Positions 1 to 8,478 of a DNA stretch of 64,000 nucleotides are shown one piece after another. The stretch's first letter is position 1. Every line of letters begins with the position of its first letter. The DNA is from Roseovarius sp. Pro17. GTDB taxonomy: Bacteria > Pseudomonadota > Alphaproteobacteria > Rhodobacterales > Rhodobacteraceae. The notes beneath the pieces are model-generated. The model had not been told where the DNA came from. It ran no database searches and was given only the letters and a program-made list of their open reading frames with translations. The stretch spans positions 3,633,001 to 3,697,000 of the forward strand of contig NZ_CP141179.1 in assembly GCF_035599575.1 (NCBI RefSeq). Direction: 5' to 3'. Both the position numbers and the translations under genes were made by a program.

Positions 1-58
1 CTTCGGCCTTGCCTTCGATCTCGGCGAGGGGTTTTTCAAAATCGAGGTAGTGAGTCAT
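1..58 (-). CDS. accA: Acetyl-CoA carboxylase carboxyltransferase alpha subunit, N-terminal fragment
   Basis: Only the first 19 codons are inside the window; the gene continues past the left edge. The reading starts at the ATG complementary to 56-58 and gives MTHYLDFEKPLAEIEGKAE, the typical alphaproteobacterial AccA N-terminus. AccA pairs with AccD to form the carboxyltransferase that makes malonyl-CoA for fatty acid synthesis in the cytoplasm. The call rests on this short stretch, so it is good but not beyond doubt. Confidence 0.82.
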   Translation of the reverse strand, partial: MTHYLDFEKPLAEIEGKAE

Positions 59-114
59 GAACACGCTCCGGTTTGGTGCCTGCGTTATATGGCCGGGCAG
101 CGTTTGAAATGCAA

Positions 115-747
115 TCAATTCGCAAGGCCCAATGCTACGCGCAGGGCCAATTCGGGCGACGCCAACACCGGGGTGACGAGACCGTTCAGTAGCGGTGCAG
201 CCCCTGCCATCGACGCCTGCGCCAAAACGATGCAAGCGGCATCCGGAACAGATTCGATATTCTCGCGAATCGCGGCCGCGACGACGGCATGAAACGGCCC
301 CACCTGCCCTGCCTCAAACAGCGGCCAGAATTCGGCCAGTGACAGCGCGTGCACCTTGGCCTTGTGTCTCTGCGCCTCTAGCGCGGCATCCAGCAGCGCT
401 GCAGAGGGCTCAAGCGTACTATCAAGGCAATAGGCCATGACGATGTCACCCCCCGCCTGCGCCGCAATGCGCGCCGCTTCCTGCATCATCGGCGCATCGA
501 CCCGGATTGCGCCAAGGTCGCCCGCAACCGGCCCCAACGTCGTGCAGGTGCATAGAACCGCGCCGGGCGCGCTGTCGACCGCCTCAGCAATCTCGGCCTG
601 CAAACGCGCGTCGATACCGCCCTGCGCGCGGGCCAGCCAATCGGGCCGCACGATGTGGTTCAACCTGGCCTCGGGCGCAATGTCCGCCTTTAGCGCATCA
701 AAGGTAGCACGATGAGCTTCACTAGTGTGCAGTAGCGTCAAAATCAT
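115..747 (-). CDS. Asp/Glu racemase-like family protein
   Basis: A 210-residue protein starting MILTLLHTSEAH. The segment LCTCTTLGP near residues 65-73 resembles the central cysteine motif of the Asp/Glu/hydantoin racemase superfamily. A clear N-terminal catalytic cysteine is not visible, so racemisation is not assured; a one-cysteine decarboxylase or an inactive relative is possible. The open frame extends upstream, but this ATG is the first that gives family-like sequence. It overlaps the end of the LysE gene by 26 bases and is probably co-transcribed with it. Substrate unknown. Confidence 0.6.
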   Translation of the reverse strand: MILTLLHTSEAHRATFDALKADIAPEARLNHIVRPDWLARAQGGIDARLQAEIAEAVDSAPGAVLCTCTTLGPVAGDLGAIRVDAPMMQEAARIAAQAGGDIVMAYCLDSTLEPSAALLDAALEAQRHKAKVHALSLAEFWPLFEAGQVGPFHAVVAAAIRENIESVPDAACIVLAQASMAGAAPLLNGLVTPVLASPELALRVALGLAN

Positions 748-1378
748 TCGATATTTCCGTGGCAGCCGGTTTGTCGTTGGACGCCCATAACACGGGGATA
801 AGTGTCGCGACCAGCAGCGCCGCCATGGTCCAGTTAAACATACGCAGCCGTATGGGCGTGTCGAGGAATCGGCGCATCTGTTGGCCCAGCGCGACCCAAC
901 TGGTCGTGCTGATGATGGACACTGCGCAATAGGCCCCCGCGACCCACAGGATCGCCGTCGGCTCGCGCCCGCCCGCATAGAGCGTGATGGCCGACAGCGC
1001 CATGAACCACGCCTTGGGATTGACCCACTGGAACGCAGCGGCCTGAAGAAAGGTCAGCGGCGTGCCCGTCTCTTCGGCCATGCTCTGCGCAGGTGGGGCG
1101 GCATTGCCGATCTTCCACGCGAGAAACAGCAGGTAAGCGACGCTCAACACCGTCAGCACCGTCTGAACGATGGGAAACGCTTCGAACACCCGGATGATGC
1201 CAATACCGACCAGAGTGACGAGGATGGGCATTCCCAGACCGACCCCGAACATATGCGGCACTGTCCGGCGAAAGCCGAAATTGGCACCCGACGCCATCAA
1301 CATGAGGTTGTTTGGGCCGGGCGTGATCACGCCGACAAAACAAAAGGCCACGAGGGCTGTGAGGATTTCAAATGTCAT
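722..1378 (-). CDS. LysE/RhtB family amino acid exporter
   Basis: About 218 residues, all hydrophobic helices, with the family signature GVITPGPNNLMLMASG near the N-terminus (PGPN core) and about six predicted membrane spans. LysE/RhtB proteins export amino acids such as lysine, threonine or homoserine lactone across the inner membrane. I start at MTFEIL (1378) because upstream codons are not family-like; no clear Shine-Dalgarno precedes it. It is divergent from the Lrp-type regulator at 1460, a common pairing in which the regulator controls the exporter in response to an amino acid. Substrate cannot be assigned. Confidence 0.85.
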   Translation of the reverse strand: MTFEILTALVAFCFVGVITPGPNNLMLMASGANFGFRRTVPHMFGVGLGMPILVTLVGIGIIRVFEAFPIVQTVLTVLSVAYLLFLAWKIGNAAPPAQSMAEETGTPLTFLQAAAFQWVNPKAWFMALSAITLYAGGREPTAILWVAGAYCAVSIISTTSWVALGQQMRRFLDTPIRLRMFNWTMAALLVATLIPVLWASNDKPAATEISNDFDATAH

Positions 1379-1380
1379 TC

Positions 1381-1446
1381 GTGCAATATTGTGCAGTTTA
1401 GCCGCAATGAAGTTGCGTTTCTTTGCGCTGATAGAATTTCTGTGCA
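1381..1446. promoter_or_regulatory. Divergent lysE/lrp control region with GTGCA repeats
   Basis: Between the divergent LysE and Lrp starts lie three copies of GTGCA (1381-1385, 1391-1395, 1442-1446). The first two form TGCAATATTGTGCA, a palindrome broken by one base. A second short inverted repeat, CGCAA / TTGCG, spans 1403-1417. Lrp/AsnC proteins commonly bind such AT-centred imperfect palindromes in their own promoter. Function is inferred from position only. Confidence 0.35.
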
Positions 1447-1459
1447 ACTACTCATCATT

Positions 1460-1903
1460 ATGGATCAGATAACCGACCGCATATTGCAAGAGCTTTCCCG
1501 CAACGGTCGCATCAGCAACATTGAGTTGGCCGATCGCTGCGGCCTGTCGCCCAGCGCCTGCCTGCGCCGCGTGCAGGATCTGGAGCGGCGCGGAATCATC
1601 GCAGGCTATCGCGCGGTCCTGAACCGAAGCGCGATGGGCGTCGGCTTTGTCGCCTATGCCGCGGTGGGCCTGAACAGCCACACCAAGGCCAGCCAAGAGG
1701 CGTTTGAACGCGCGATGGCGCGCGCGCCCGAAGTTGTCGAATGTCACAGCATCACCGGCTCGGTCGAGTATCTTCTGCGCATCGAGGTCTTGGACCTGCC
1801 TAGCTACAAGGCGTTTCACACTGATGTCATGGGCGTGCTGCCACAGGTGAACGCCATCACCTCCTATGTCGTCATGGGCTCGCCTAAGGATGCGCGCGCC
1901 TGA
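1460..1903 (+). CDS. Lrp/AsnC family transcriptional regulator
   Basis: A 147-residue protein of usual Lrp/AsnC length. Residues 1-60 form the winged helix-turn-helix (ELSRNGRISNIELADRCGLS, then SACLRRVQDLERRGII). Residues 65-140 form the ligand-binding RAM domain. The ATG at 1460 begins MDQITDRIL, the normal family start; the long frame upstream is a shadow of lysE. It is transcribed away from the LysE exporter, which it probably regulates together with its own promoter. The effector amino acid is not readable from sequence. Confidence 0.9.
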   Translation: MDQITDRILQELSRNGRISNIELADRCGLSPSACLRRVQDLERRGIIAGYRAVLNRSAMGVGFVAYAAVGLNSHTKASQEAFERAMARAPEVVECHSITGSVEYLLRIEVLDLPSYKAFHTDVMGVLPQVNAITSYVVMGSPKDARA

Positions 1904-1943
1904 ACGCTTTTAACCCACGTCAGCGCAAGGTATTGCGGAGCCT

Positions 1944-3002
1944 ATGACAACACTGCCCGACATCTACGCCGCCAAGATCAAATCCGGTGAACTGGCTACC
2001 GACCCGGCACAAGAAGCCATCCTGCCCGAATTCGAGCGCATCCGCGCGGAACTGGACGCTCCACAGCAAAATGGCTGGTTCCGCAAAGCACCGGCGCCGC
2101 CCAAGGGGCTATATATTTGGGGTGGTGTGGGGCGCGGCAAATCCATGCTGATGGATCTGTTCGCGGCCTCGCTCTACGTCCCCAGCCGCCGCGTGCATTT
2201 CCACGCCTTCATGCAGGAAATCCACGCAGGCATTCATGCCGCGCGGCAAAAGGGCGCTCAGGATGCAGTGGCCCCGGTGGCCGAAAAGGTGGCGGCAGAC
2301 GTGCGCCTGCTGGCCTTTGATGAGATGCAGATCACCGACATTACCGACGCGATGATCGTCGGGCGGCTGTTTCAGGCGCTGTTCGATGCAGGTGTCGTAG
2401 TGGTGACAACATCAAACCGCGCCCCCGACGACCTCTACAAAGACGGCCTCAACCGTCAGCTTTTCCTGCCCTTCATTGACCTACTCAAGCAGAACATGGT
2501 GGTGCATCAACTGGCCTCGCCCACCGATTATCGGCAGGACCGGATTGCAGGCAGTCCGACCTATTTCACCCCAAACGATGCCAGCGCCCGTGCGCAGATC
2601 GAAAAGATCTGGCAAAGTCTGACCCACGGCGAGGCGCAGCCGCATACCCTGACCGTGCAAAAGCGCGAACTGGAAATCCCCGCCTTTCACAATGGCGTAG
2701 CCCGGGCGACATTCTATCACCTGTGTGGACGGATGCTGGGCCCTGCCGACTACCTCGCCCTGGCCGATGCAGCGCGCGTGCTGGTGCTGGAGGATATTCC
2801 TCTGCTCAGCCGCCAGAACTTTAACGAGGCAAAGCGGTTCGTCACGCTGATCGACGCGCTTTACGAGGCAAAGGTACGCCTGATCTGTTCGGCCGCCGCT
2901 ACGCCCGAATACCTTTATGTCGAGGGTGAAGGCACGTTCGAGTTCGAGCGTACGGCCAGCAGATTAGAGGAAATGCAGTCCGAGGGATGGGGCACCGAGT
3001 AG
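1944..3002 (+). CDS. zapE: Cell division protein ZapE / AFG1-family ATPase
   Basis: 352 residues. The Walker A segment GGVGRGKSMLMDLF lies around residues 60-73 and the Walker B segment LLAFDEMQITD around 123-133, with FHAFM between them, as in AFG1/ZapE P-loop ATPases. ZapE acts at the division site in Gram-negative bacteria and is related to mitochondrial Lace1/Afg1. The length fits bacterial members. It starts 40 bases after the Lrp stop on the same strand, and may be expressed separately. Confidence 0.9.
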   Translation: MTTLPDIYAAKIKSGELATDPAQEAILPEFERIRAELDAPQQNGWFRKAPAPPKGLYIWGGVGRGKSMLMDLFAASLYVPSRRVHFHAFMQEIHAGIHAARQKGAQDAVAPVAEKVAADVRLLAFDEMQITDITDAMIVGRLFQALFDAGVVVVTTSNRAPDDLYKDGLNRQLFLPFIDLLKQNMVVHQLASPTDYRQDRIAGSPTYFTPNDASARAQIEKIWQSLTHGEAQPHTLTVQKRELEIPAFHNGVARATFYHLCGRMLGPADYLALADAARVLVLEDIPLLSRQNFNEAKRFVTLIDALYEAKVRLICSAAATPEYLYVEGEGTFEFERTASRLEEMQSEGWGTE

Positions 3003-3191
3003 CGCAGACCACGCTGAAATACCGTCTGCCGAAGGGCGCGCGCGCCGCCAATGCCTGCGACTTTATTGCCGACGGCACTGCGCTCTGTGACGACCTGGCG
3101 GCAAGGGCGCCTGCGGTTACACCACCCCCCTTTCAAATTGGCCCCCAAGGTCTATATAGATGGCCTAGAAATCGACTCTTGCAGCAGACCC

Positions 3192-3536
3192 ATGGACCTC
3201 ATGATATCGCACCCTTGGAAAATGGCCGGACAGGACGACGATGAGGAGAGCTCGGTCGTAGTCGCCACGCGCCCAAAAACCAAACGCCCGCCCCTCTATA
3301 AGGTATTGTTGCTCAATGACGACTATACGCCGATGGAATTCGTCGTCGCCGTGTTGGAGCGATTCTTTGGCCTCAGCAGCGCGCAGTCGTTCGAAATCAT
3401 GCTGACCGTGCATAAAAAGGGCCTCGCTGTCGTGGGCGTCTTTAGCCACGAGATCGCTGAAACAAAAGTGGCGCAGGTCATGGACTTTGCCCGCCAGCAC
3501 CAGCATCCGCTGCAGTGCACTATGGAACGGGAATAG
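3192..3536 (+). CDS. clpS: ATP-dependent Clp protease adaptor ClpS
   Basis: The C-terminal 80 residues are a standard ClpS core: [17 protein letters not shown], with the Asn-Asp pair that contacts N-degron amino groups, then [19 protein letters not shown] and [10 protein letters not shown] at the end. ClpS delivers N-end-rule substrates to ClpA. The start is uncertain: ATGs at 3192, 3201 and 3222 are in frame and none has a strong Shine-Dalgarno. The N-terminal 30 residues are poorly conserved in the family, so any is possible. About 190 bases separate it from zapE. The next gene starts 5 bases after its stop. Confidence 0.9.
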   Translation: MDLMISHPWKMAGQDDDEESSVVVATRPKTKRPPLYKVLLLNDDYTPMEFVVAVLERFFGLSSAQSFEIMLTVHKKGLAVVGVFSHEIAETKVAQVMDFARQHQHPLQCTMERE

Positions 3537-3541
3537 ACCCT

Positions 3542-4537
3542 ATGACAGGCATTCGACTATCATTGGCGCTCGAGGGCGGCAATCTGACGCTGCCGGATGG
3601 AGCGCGTATTGCCGTGTTCGCGCCCACAGCCGACACTGATCTGTCGCCCCTGCCGCAGGACCTGTGCCACATCATTACCGGCAATAAACCTGACCGCGAT
3701 TACTTCGCCGCGCTGGGCTATGCCTGCAACACCGCGCCCGAGGGCCGCTATGGTGCGTCGCTGGTCTGCCTGCCGCGCGCCAAGGATCGCGCGCGCGCCC
3801 TGATCGCAGAGGCGGCTGACGTCACCGACGGGCCGGTCATCGTTGACGGGCTGAAAACCGATGGTATCGAATCGGCGCTAAAGGGATGCCGCAAACGCGC
3901 TGACGGAGTCGCCGGCCCCATCAACAAGGCCCATGGCAAGCTGTTCTGGATGAATCCCGCGCCCGCCCTGGACGATTGGCGCACAGGCGAGCCGGGCGAA
4001 ATCGAAGATGGCTACGTCACTGCGCCGGGCGTCTTTTCCGCAGACGGGATCGACCCCGCCTCGCGCGCATTGGCTGATAACCTGCCCGAGACACTGGGCG
4101 CGCATGTCATTGATCTGGGCGCCGGCTGGGGATACCTCACACACCGGGCGCTGTCGCGCGAAAGCATTCGCCAGATCGACGCAGTCGAGGCGGATCATGC
4201 CGCGCTGTCCTGCGCGCGGCTCAACGTCACTGACCCACGCGCGCAATTTCATTGGGAGGACGCGCTGCGCTGGCGTCCCGAGACGGCGGCTGACACCGTC
4301 CTGATGAACCCACCCTTTCACACCGCGCGCAAGGCCGATCCCGCGCTGGGCCGCGCCTTTATCGCTGCCGCCGCCGAGATGCTGAAGCCCTCTGGGCAGC
4401 TGTGGATGGTCGCCAATCGCCATTTGCCCTACGAGCAGACGCTCGCCGGGCTATTCGTCGACGTGACCGAGGCACCCGGCGGCGACACAAGGTTCAAGTT
4501 GCTGCACGCGCGCCGCCCCATGCGCAAGAAGCGCTGA
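3542..4537 (+). CDS. rsmC: Class I SAM-dependent methyltransferase, RsmC/RlmG-like
   Basis: 331 residues. The C-terminal half holds the SAM-binding motif VIDLGAGWGYL (about residue 190) and the substrate motif NPPF (residues 256-259), typical of N2-guanine or N6-adenine methyltransferases. The two-part architecture, a degenerate N-terminal domain plus a catalytic C-terminal domain, matches RsmC, which methylates G1207 of 16S rRNA. The start at 3542 (MTGIRLSL) is a few bases after the clpS stop, suggesting coupled expression. The exact target base is an inference. Confidence 0.75.
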   Translation: MTGIRLSLALEGGNLTLPDGARIAVFAPTADTDLSPLPQDLCHIITGNKPDRDYFAALGYACNTAPEGRYGASLVCLPRAKDRARALIAEAADVTDGPVIVDGLKTDGIESALKGCRKRADGVAGPINKAHGKLFWMNPAPALDDWRTGEPGEIEDGYVTAPGVFSADGIDPASRALADNLPETLGAHVIDLGAGWGYLTHRALSRESIRQIDAVEADHAALSCARLNVTDPRAQFHWEDALRWRPETAADTVLMNPPFHTARKADPALGRAFIAAAAEMLKPSGQLWMVANRHLPYEQTLAGLFVDVTEAPGGDTRFKLLHARRPMRKKR

Positions 4538-4571
4538 GCGCCGACCAACATCCCGCATAAGGATACGTAAA

Positions 4572-5372
4572 ATGTCATTTTCGATCTCCGGCAAGACGGC
4601 TATCGTCACCGGCGGGGCCAACGGTATCGGCCTCGCCATAGGGCGGCATCTGGCCGACAAGGGCGCGAATGTCATGTTCGCCGACATGGACGAGGACGCC
4701 CTCACCGATCAGCTTGGCGAACATGCCGATGACGGGCCGATCCGATACTTCGCAGGTGATCTGCGCGAAAAACTGACGCTGGCAAACCTGCTTTCTGCCA
4801 CGATCGACGCCTTTGATTCGGTCGATATTCTGGTCAACGCCTCGCGGCAGGTGGTCACGTCCGACCCGCTGAACCCCGATGACGACGCGGTCGAAATGCT
4901 GATCCAACAGAACCTGATGACAGCCCTGCGCCTGAGCCAACTGGTCGCCAAGCGCATGATTAAGCAAGCCGAGGGGGAGGAAACGCCACCGGGCGGCGCA
5001 ATCGTCAATCTGTCGTCGATCGTCACAGGGCGCGCCCATCCCGAGCTGCTGGCCTACGGCATTTCATCGGCGGCCATCGATCAGATGACGCGCTCGCTGG
5101 CCGTTACGCTGGCGCCACATCGCATCCGGGTGAACGCGGTTGCCTTTGGATCGGTCATGAGCCGCTCCTTGCAGGAAACCCTGAAGGATCACGGTGATTA
5201 TCGCTCGGACATCGAATCGCACACCCCGTTGGGGCGCATCGCCGCCTGTAGCGAGCTGGCCGATGCGGTGCAGTTCCTCGCCAGCGAAGGTGCGGGGTTC
5301 ATGACCGGGCAGATCCTGACGCTGGACGGCGGCCGATCGCTGGTCGACCCGGTTGCGTCGCCCGCCCACTGA
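4572..5372 (+). CDS. SDR-family protein with a substituted catalytic lysine
   Basis: 266 residues with a classical short-chain dehydrogenase fold: TGGANGIG nucleotide-binding motif (13-20), VNAS in place of NNAG (89-92), N114, S148/S149, Y162, and a C-terminal GQILTLDGG. The YxxxK motif reads YGISS, so the lysine position (166) is serine; the codons tac ggc att tca tcg confirm it. Loss of this lysine normally cripples SDR chemistry, so the protein may be inactive, use other chemistry or act as a partner. It lies 21 bases upstream of hemF on the same strand and is probably co-transcribed with it. Confidence 0.85.
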   Translation: MSFSISGKTAIVTGGANGIGLAIGRHLADKGANVMFADMDEDALTDQLGEHADDGPIRYFAGDLREKLTLANLLSATIDAFDSVDILVNASRQVVTSDPLNPDDDAVEMLIQQNLMTALRLSQLVAKRMIKQAEGEETPPGGAIVNLSSIVTGRAHPELLAYGISSAAIDQMTRSLAVTLAPHRIRVNAVAFGSVMSRSLQETLKDHGDYRSDIESHTPLGRIAACSELADAVQFLASEGAGFMTGQILTLDGGRSLVDPVASPAH

Positions 5373-5393
5373 TCCCAGCCGAAAGGGACATCC

Positions 5394-6284
5394 ATGACAG
5401 ATGATTTTGGCGGCCAGAAACGCCGCGCTGCCGAATGGTTTCAAACCCTTCGCGACCAGATCGTGACGGCTTTCGAAGGGCTGGAGGACAGCCACGACAC
5501 CGGCCCCCTTTCAGATGCCACGCCGGGCCGTTTCGACGTCAGCAAAACCAGCCGTGCCGCTGAGGGCGGTGGCGATGCAGGCGGTGGATTAATGAGCGTC
5601 ATGCGCGGTGGTCGCGTCTTTGAAAAAGTCGGCGTGAACGTGTCCGAGGTCTATGGCCAACTGGGCGAGGCGGCGCAAAGGGCGATGGCCGCCCGCGGCG
5701 TGCCGGGGATGGAGGCCGATCCCAGCTTCTGGGCCAGCGGCATCAGCTTGGTCGCGCATATGCAGAACCCGCATTGTCCAGCCGTGCACATGAACACGCG
5801 CATGTTCTGGACGCCCCATGCATGGTGGTTTGGCGGCGGTTCCGACCTGAACCCTTGCATCGAATATCCCGAGGATACCGCGCATTTTCACACCCAGCAG
5901 CAGGTGCATCTAGATCCTCACAGCACCGATCACTACCCACGATTCAAGGCTTGGGCGGATGAGTACTTCTATATCCCCCATCGTCACCGCGCGCGGGGTG
6001 TTGGCGGTATTTTCATGGACGATCAAAACTCAGGCGATTGGGAGGCTGATTTCGCCCTCACTCAGGATATCGGCCGAGCCTTTTTGCCGGCGTTTTTGCC
6101 ACTGATCAAGGCCCGGCGCGTGCAGGATTGGACCGATGCAGACAAAGACGTGCAACTGGTGCATCGCGGCCTTTATGCCGAATACAACCTCGTCTACGAC
6201 CGCGGAACGAAATTCGGCCTCGCCACCGGGCATGATGCGAACGCGGTGCTGATGTCGCTGCCTCCCATGGCCAAGTGGGTCTAA
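5394..6284 (+). CDS. hemF: Oxygen-dependent coproporphyrinogen III oxidase
   Basis: 296 residues, the normal size for HemF. Recognisable blocks include HMNTRMFW, WWFGGGSDLNPC, FYIPHRHRARGVGGIFMDD and EYNLVYDRGTKFGLATG. The enzyme oxidatively decarboxylates coproporphyrinogen III to protoporphyrinogen IX with O2 in the cytoplasm, a late haem step. A Shine-Dalgarno-like AAGGGA precedes the ATG by about 6 bases. Its stop codon overlaps the stop of the convergent EEP-family gene by 4 bases. The radical SAM protein HemW at 61.8 kb is a relative of the anaerobic enzyme but is not its replacement. Confidence 0.97.
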   Translation: MTDDFGGQKRRAAEWFQTLRDQIVTAFEGLEDSHDTGPLSDATPGRFDVSKTSRAAEGGGDAGGGLMSVMRGGRVFEKVGVNVSEVYGQLGEAAQRAMAARGVPGMEADPSFWASGISLVAHMQNPHCPAVHMNTRMFWTPHAWWFGGGSDLNPCIEYPEDTAHFHTQQQVHLDPHSTDHYPRFKAWADEYFYIPHRHRARGVGGIFMDDQNSGDWEADFALTQDIGRAFLPAFLPLIKARRVQDWTDADKDVQLVHRGLYAEYNLVYDRGTKFGLATGHDANAVLMSLPPMAKWV

Positions 6285-7297
6285 AGCGAATCAGCCTTTA
6301 GATCGACCCAGACGATGCGGTGGCGGCTGGCGGTTTCAGCGATCTGCGCAGCCTTGCCGGTCGCGGGCCAATGCACGCCCGCATCCATTACGGTCCAGTC
6401 GCGTGACGGCAGGACATAGCCAACGCGCATCAGGGGCGGATCGACGCGCGGCCAGTTCACCGTTGCCTCAGCCGGCTCGCCCTCGGGGCGCAGTGGCAAA
6501 ACGTCTTGAATGCGAGGGTCCGACAGAAGGCCGCGAATTCCGGCCTTGATGCCCTCGCTCCGGTTCGGGTCCTGATTGGCATGGCCCAACAGGACGAACC
6601 GCGCATCAGGCGCATCCCCAAACGCACCATCCAGATAATGCCGCCAAAATCGCAGCTGATCATGGTTGCGCCGTCCATTACGATCCTCTGGCCCGTCGAA
6701 TACCGGCGGGCTGGCATGAAATGCCAGCAATGTAACCGGGCCGCTATCGTGCAGTATCGGCACGGCCCAATGCGCCACGTCCGCCAGTCTCAGGGCGGCC
6801 TGGGCCTGCGCCGATGGAAAGGGGGCGCCATCCACGACCGGCAGCATCGGCTGCGGCATGTCCTTCCACAAAAGCGCGCTCAGATCCTGCACGCCATCCA
6901 TATCCACGGGCCACCGCGACAGAATCGCCATGCCGCCCTGCCCGGCAAAGGCACCGTGGCCCTGTGCATCCTCAGGTTCGCCCAACCGTCCGTCGCCATC
7001 CATGTCGAGGTCGGTTGCCATGCCGGTGTTTGGCATCAGCGCGAACATCACGGTATAGCGCAGCCCTTTGTCTGCAATCAGATCGCGCAGCGCCCCCAAT
7101 GCGCGCAGCTCAATATCGTAATCGACATTCTGCAACAGGATGACGTCAGCGCGCATATCGGCGACAACCTGCGCCACAACCTCGGCCTGCGCATCCCCGC
7201 GCGCAATGTCGCGCAGCAGCAGACCAGGTCCATCGCGGTCAAGATCGGTGTTAAATGTGGCGATTCGCAGCGTGTCGCCCCAGGCCGGAGTGATCAT
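6281..7297 (-). CDS. Endonuclease/exonuclease/phosphatase (EEP) fold protein, secreted, active site altered
   Basis: About 338 residues from the ATG at 7297. The fold is seen from LRIATFNTDLDRDG, ADVILLQNVDYD, and VLLGHANQDP. Three canonical catalytic positions differ: LQE is LQN, GD(F)N is GHAN, and SDH is SRH. Metal-dependent hydrolysis is therefore doubtful. A hydrophobic stretch LIALCVFWLAM ending PAWGD just upstream looks like a signal peptide, so a non-ATG start (for example GTG at 7312) is possible. It follows the membrane protein gene on the same strand. Role unknown. Confidence 0.72.
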   Translation of the reverse strand: MITPAWGDTLRIATFNTDLDRDGPGLLLRDIARGDAQAEVVAQVVADMRADVILLQNVDYDIELRALGALRDLIADKGLRYTVMFALMPNTGMATDLDMDGDGRLGEPEDAQGHGAFAGQGGMAILSRWPVDMDGVQDLSALLWKDMPQPMLPVVDGAPFPSAQAQAALRLADVAHWAVPILHDSGPVTLLAFHASPPVFDGPEDRNGRRNHDQLRFWRHYLDGAFGDAPDARFVLLGHANQDPNRSEGIKAGIRGLLSDPRIQDVLPLRPEGEPAEATVNWPRVDPPLMRVGYVLPSRDWTVMDAGVHWPATGKAAQIAETASRHRIVWVDLKADSL

Positions 7298-7323
7298 CGC
7301 CAGCCAGAACACGCACAGCGCGA

Positions 7324-8160
7324 TCAGACCGTTTGCAGCGCGTCCTCGGCCTGCGCATAGGCGCGCCGCCGCTTGGCTGAAATCAGCTCGGCCACCCGGT
7401 ACATCGCGATACCGCGCATCACCAGACCGGCAGGAAGAAAGGCCCATCCACAAATCATCCAGATCAGAGTATGAGCGTGCAACACCGATGCAGTTTCGAA
7501 TACCCCCTGCATCACTGTGACGATCACAGGCAGCAAGAATGGCATCAAAAACCCTAAGGAAATGTTAATGCCCGCCTCGCGCTGCAACTTATGCACCACA
7601 TCGCCGCCGCGCGTCGGGTCAAACATAGGCAAGTTCATCCAGACGTTGAACGCACCACGCCGCACAGGCCATCCCGTCACACGCACCATAATCGCAAAAA
7701 GCACCACCATGACCAGCGATGCCGAATAGCTTAGTCCCGCCGCGATCCCGACAAAATCGGCGACGGCCAGCGGCGTGTGCGCAGGCACCAGAAGCAGCAC
7801 GTGGCGAACCGGCGAATAGGGGAAATCCAGTGCGCCGCCCAGCATCCGCCCAAAATCACCCAAAAGCAGCGTAAGCGAGCCCGGATTTGCCCCGCCACGC
7901 GCAATGGACGACAGGGTCAGCACCGTCAGCGCTAGAGCGACGAACTTGATACGGTTGATCGGCGACGCAAAGCGAAATTCAATGATTGTGGGCGATTTTG
8001 CGGAATAATCGACAAAGGTCAGCAGTCCCGCTACGATTGCGATGAGCAATATAATCTGGCTCGTTTCTTGTGCACCCTGCGCCAGCATCAGCGACGGCAA
8101 GGCGACAAGAACGGCAACCAAAATGGCGCGCAAAGCAGCGCCCGCGACATGTGAAACCAC
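7324..8160 (-). CDS. Multi-pass membrane protein of unknown function
   Basis: 278 residues if translation starts at the GTG complementary to 8158-8160, which is preceded at good spacing by GGAAGGG (8169-8175). The first residues, VVSHVAGAALRAILVAVLVALP, then form membrane span one. Five or six hydrophobic segments are visible, with a basic C-terminal tail (SAKRRRAYAQAEDAL). I recognise no family motif. The EEP-fold gene follows closely on the same strand, so the two probably form a small operon. Confidence 0.65.
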   Translation of the reverse strand: MVSHVAGAALRAILVAVLVALPSLMLAQGAQETSQIILLIAIVAGLLTFVDYSAKSPTIIEFRFASPINRIKFVALALTVLTLSSIARGGANPGSLTLLLGDFGRMLGGALDFPYSPVRHVLLLVPAHTPLAVADFVGIAAGLSYSASLVMVVLFAIMVRVTGWPVRRGAFNVWMNLPMFDPTRGGDVVHKLQREAGINISLGFLMPFLLPVIVTVMQGVFETASVLHAHTLIWMICGWAFLPAGLVMRGIAMYRVAELISAKRRRAYAQAEDALQTV

Positions 8161-8478
8161 AACACAATCCCTTCCATTCAACTTGGGCGGCCACAATAAT
8201 ATTTCGTGGCGTTACTCCAACTTGATCCCAAATAGATCCCGCTCTTAATGGCGGTGTGCCTGAATATCTTGTATTGTTTAAACGAGCGCTCAAGAAATTG
8301 ATCGGCGTATTTACGCTTACGTAAAATATCTGTCACAACTGATGCGCGATTGCATCAGTGTCCAGTCGCTCGAGAAGCAGGGATTGACCATACTACCATA
8401 TGTGGGTGGGGCGTGAGATTTTACCACAAGCAGACCCCACCCGGCCTTATTTTGTGGCCGGTTTGGGCGATGCGTGCA
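8161..8478. other. 318-base gene-free stretch with small inverted repeats
   Basis: No credible coding sequence. Visible structures: an inverted repeat TTTACG/CGTAAA at 8310-8325; an 8-base inverted repeat ACTGATGC/GCATCAGT with a 6-base loop at 8338-8359; and a GC stem CCGGCC/GGCCGG at 8441-8461, about 20 bases past the leuD stop. The last could end leuD transcription but has no U-run on that strand. The region must also hold the promoter for the membrane protein gene. Functions are inferred from position only. Confidence 0.4.

Noticed and set aside
881..1459. Long plus-strand frame ahead of the Lrp regulator
   Set aside because: It is antisense to the LysE gene, lacks family features, and the Lrp start at 1460 gives the normal length.
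8200..8478. Possible small gene or RNA in the longest gene-free stretch
   Set aside because: Short frames lack ribosome-binding sites and the inverted repeats are too short to support a structured RNA.
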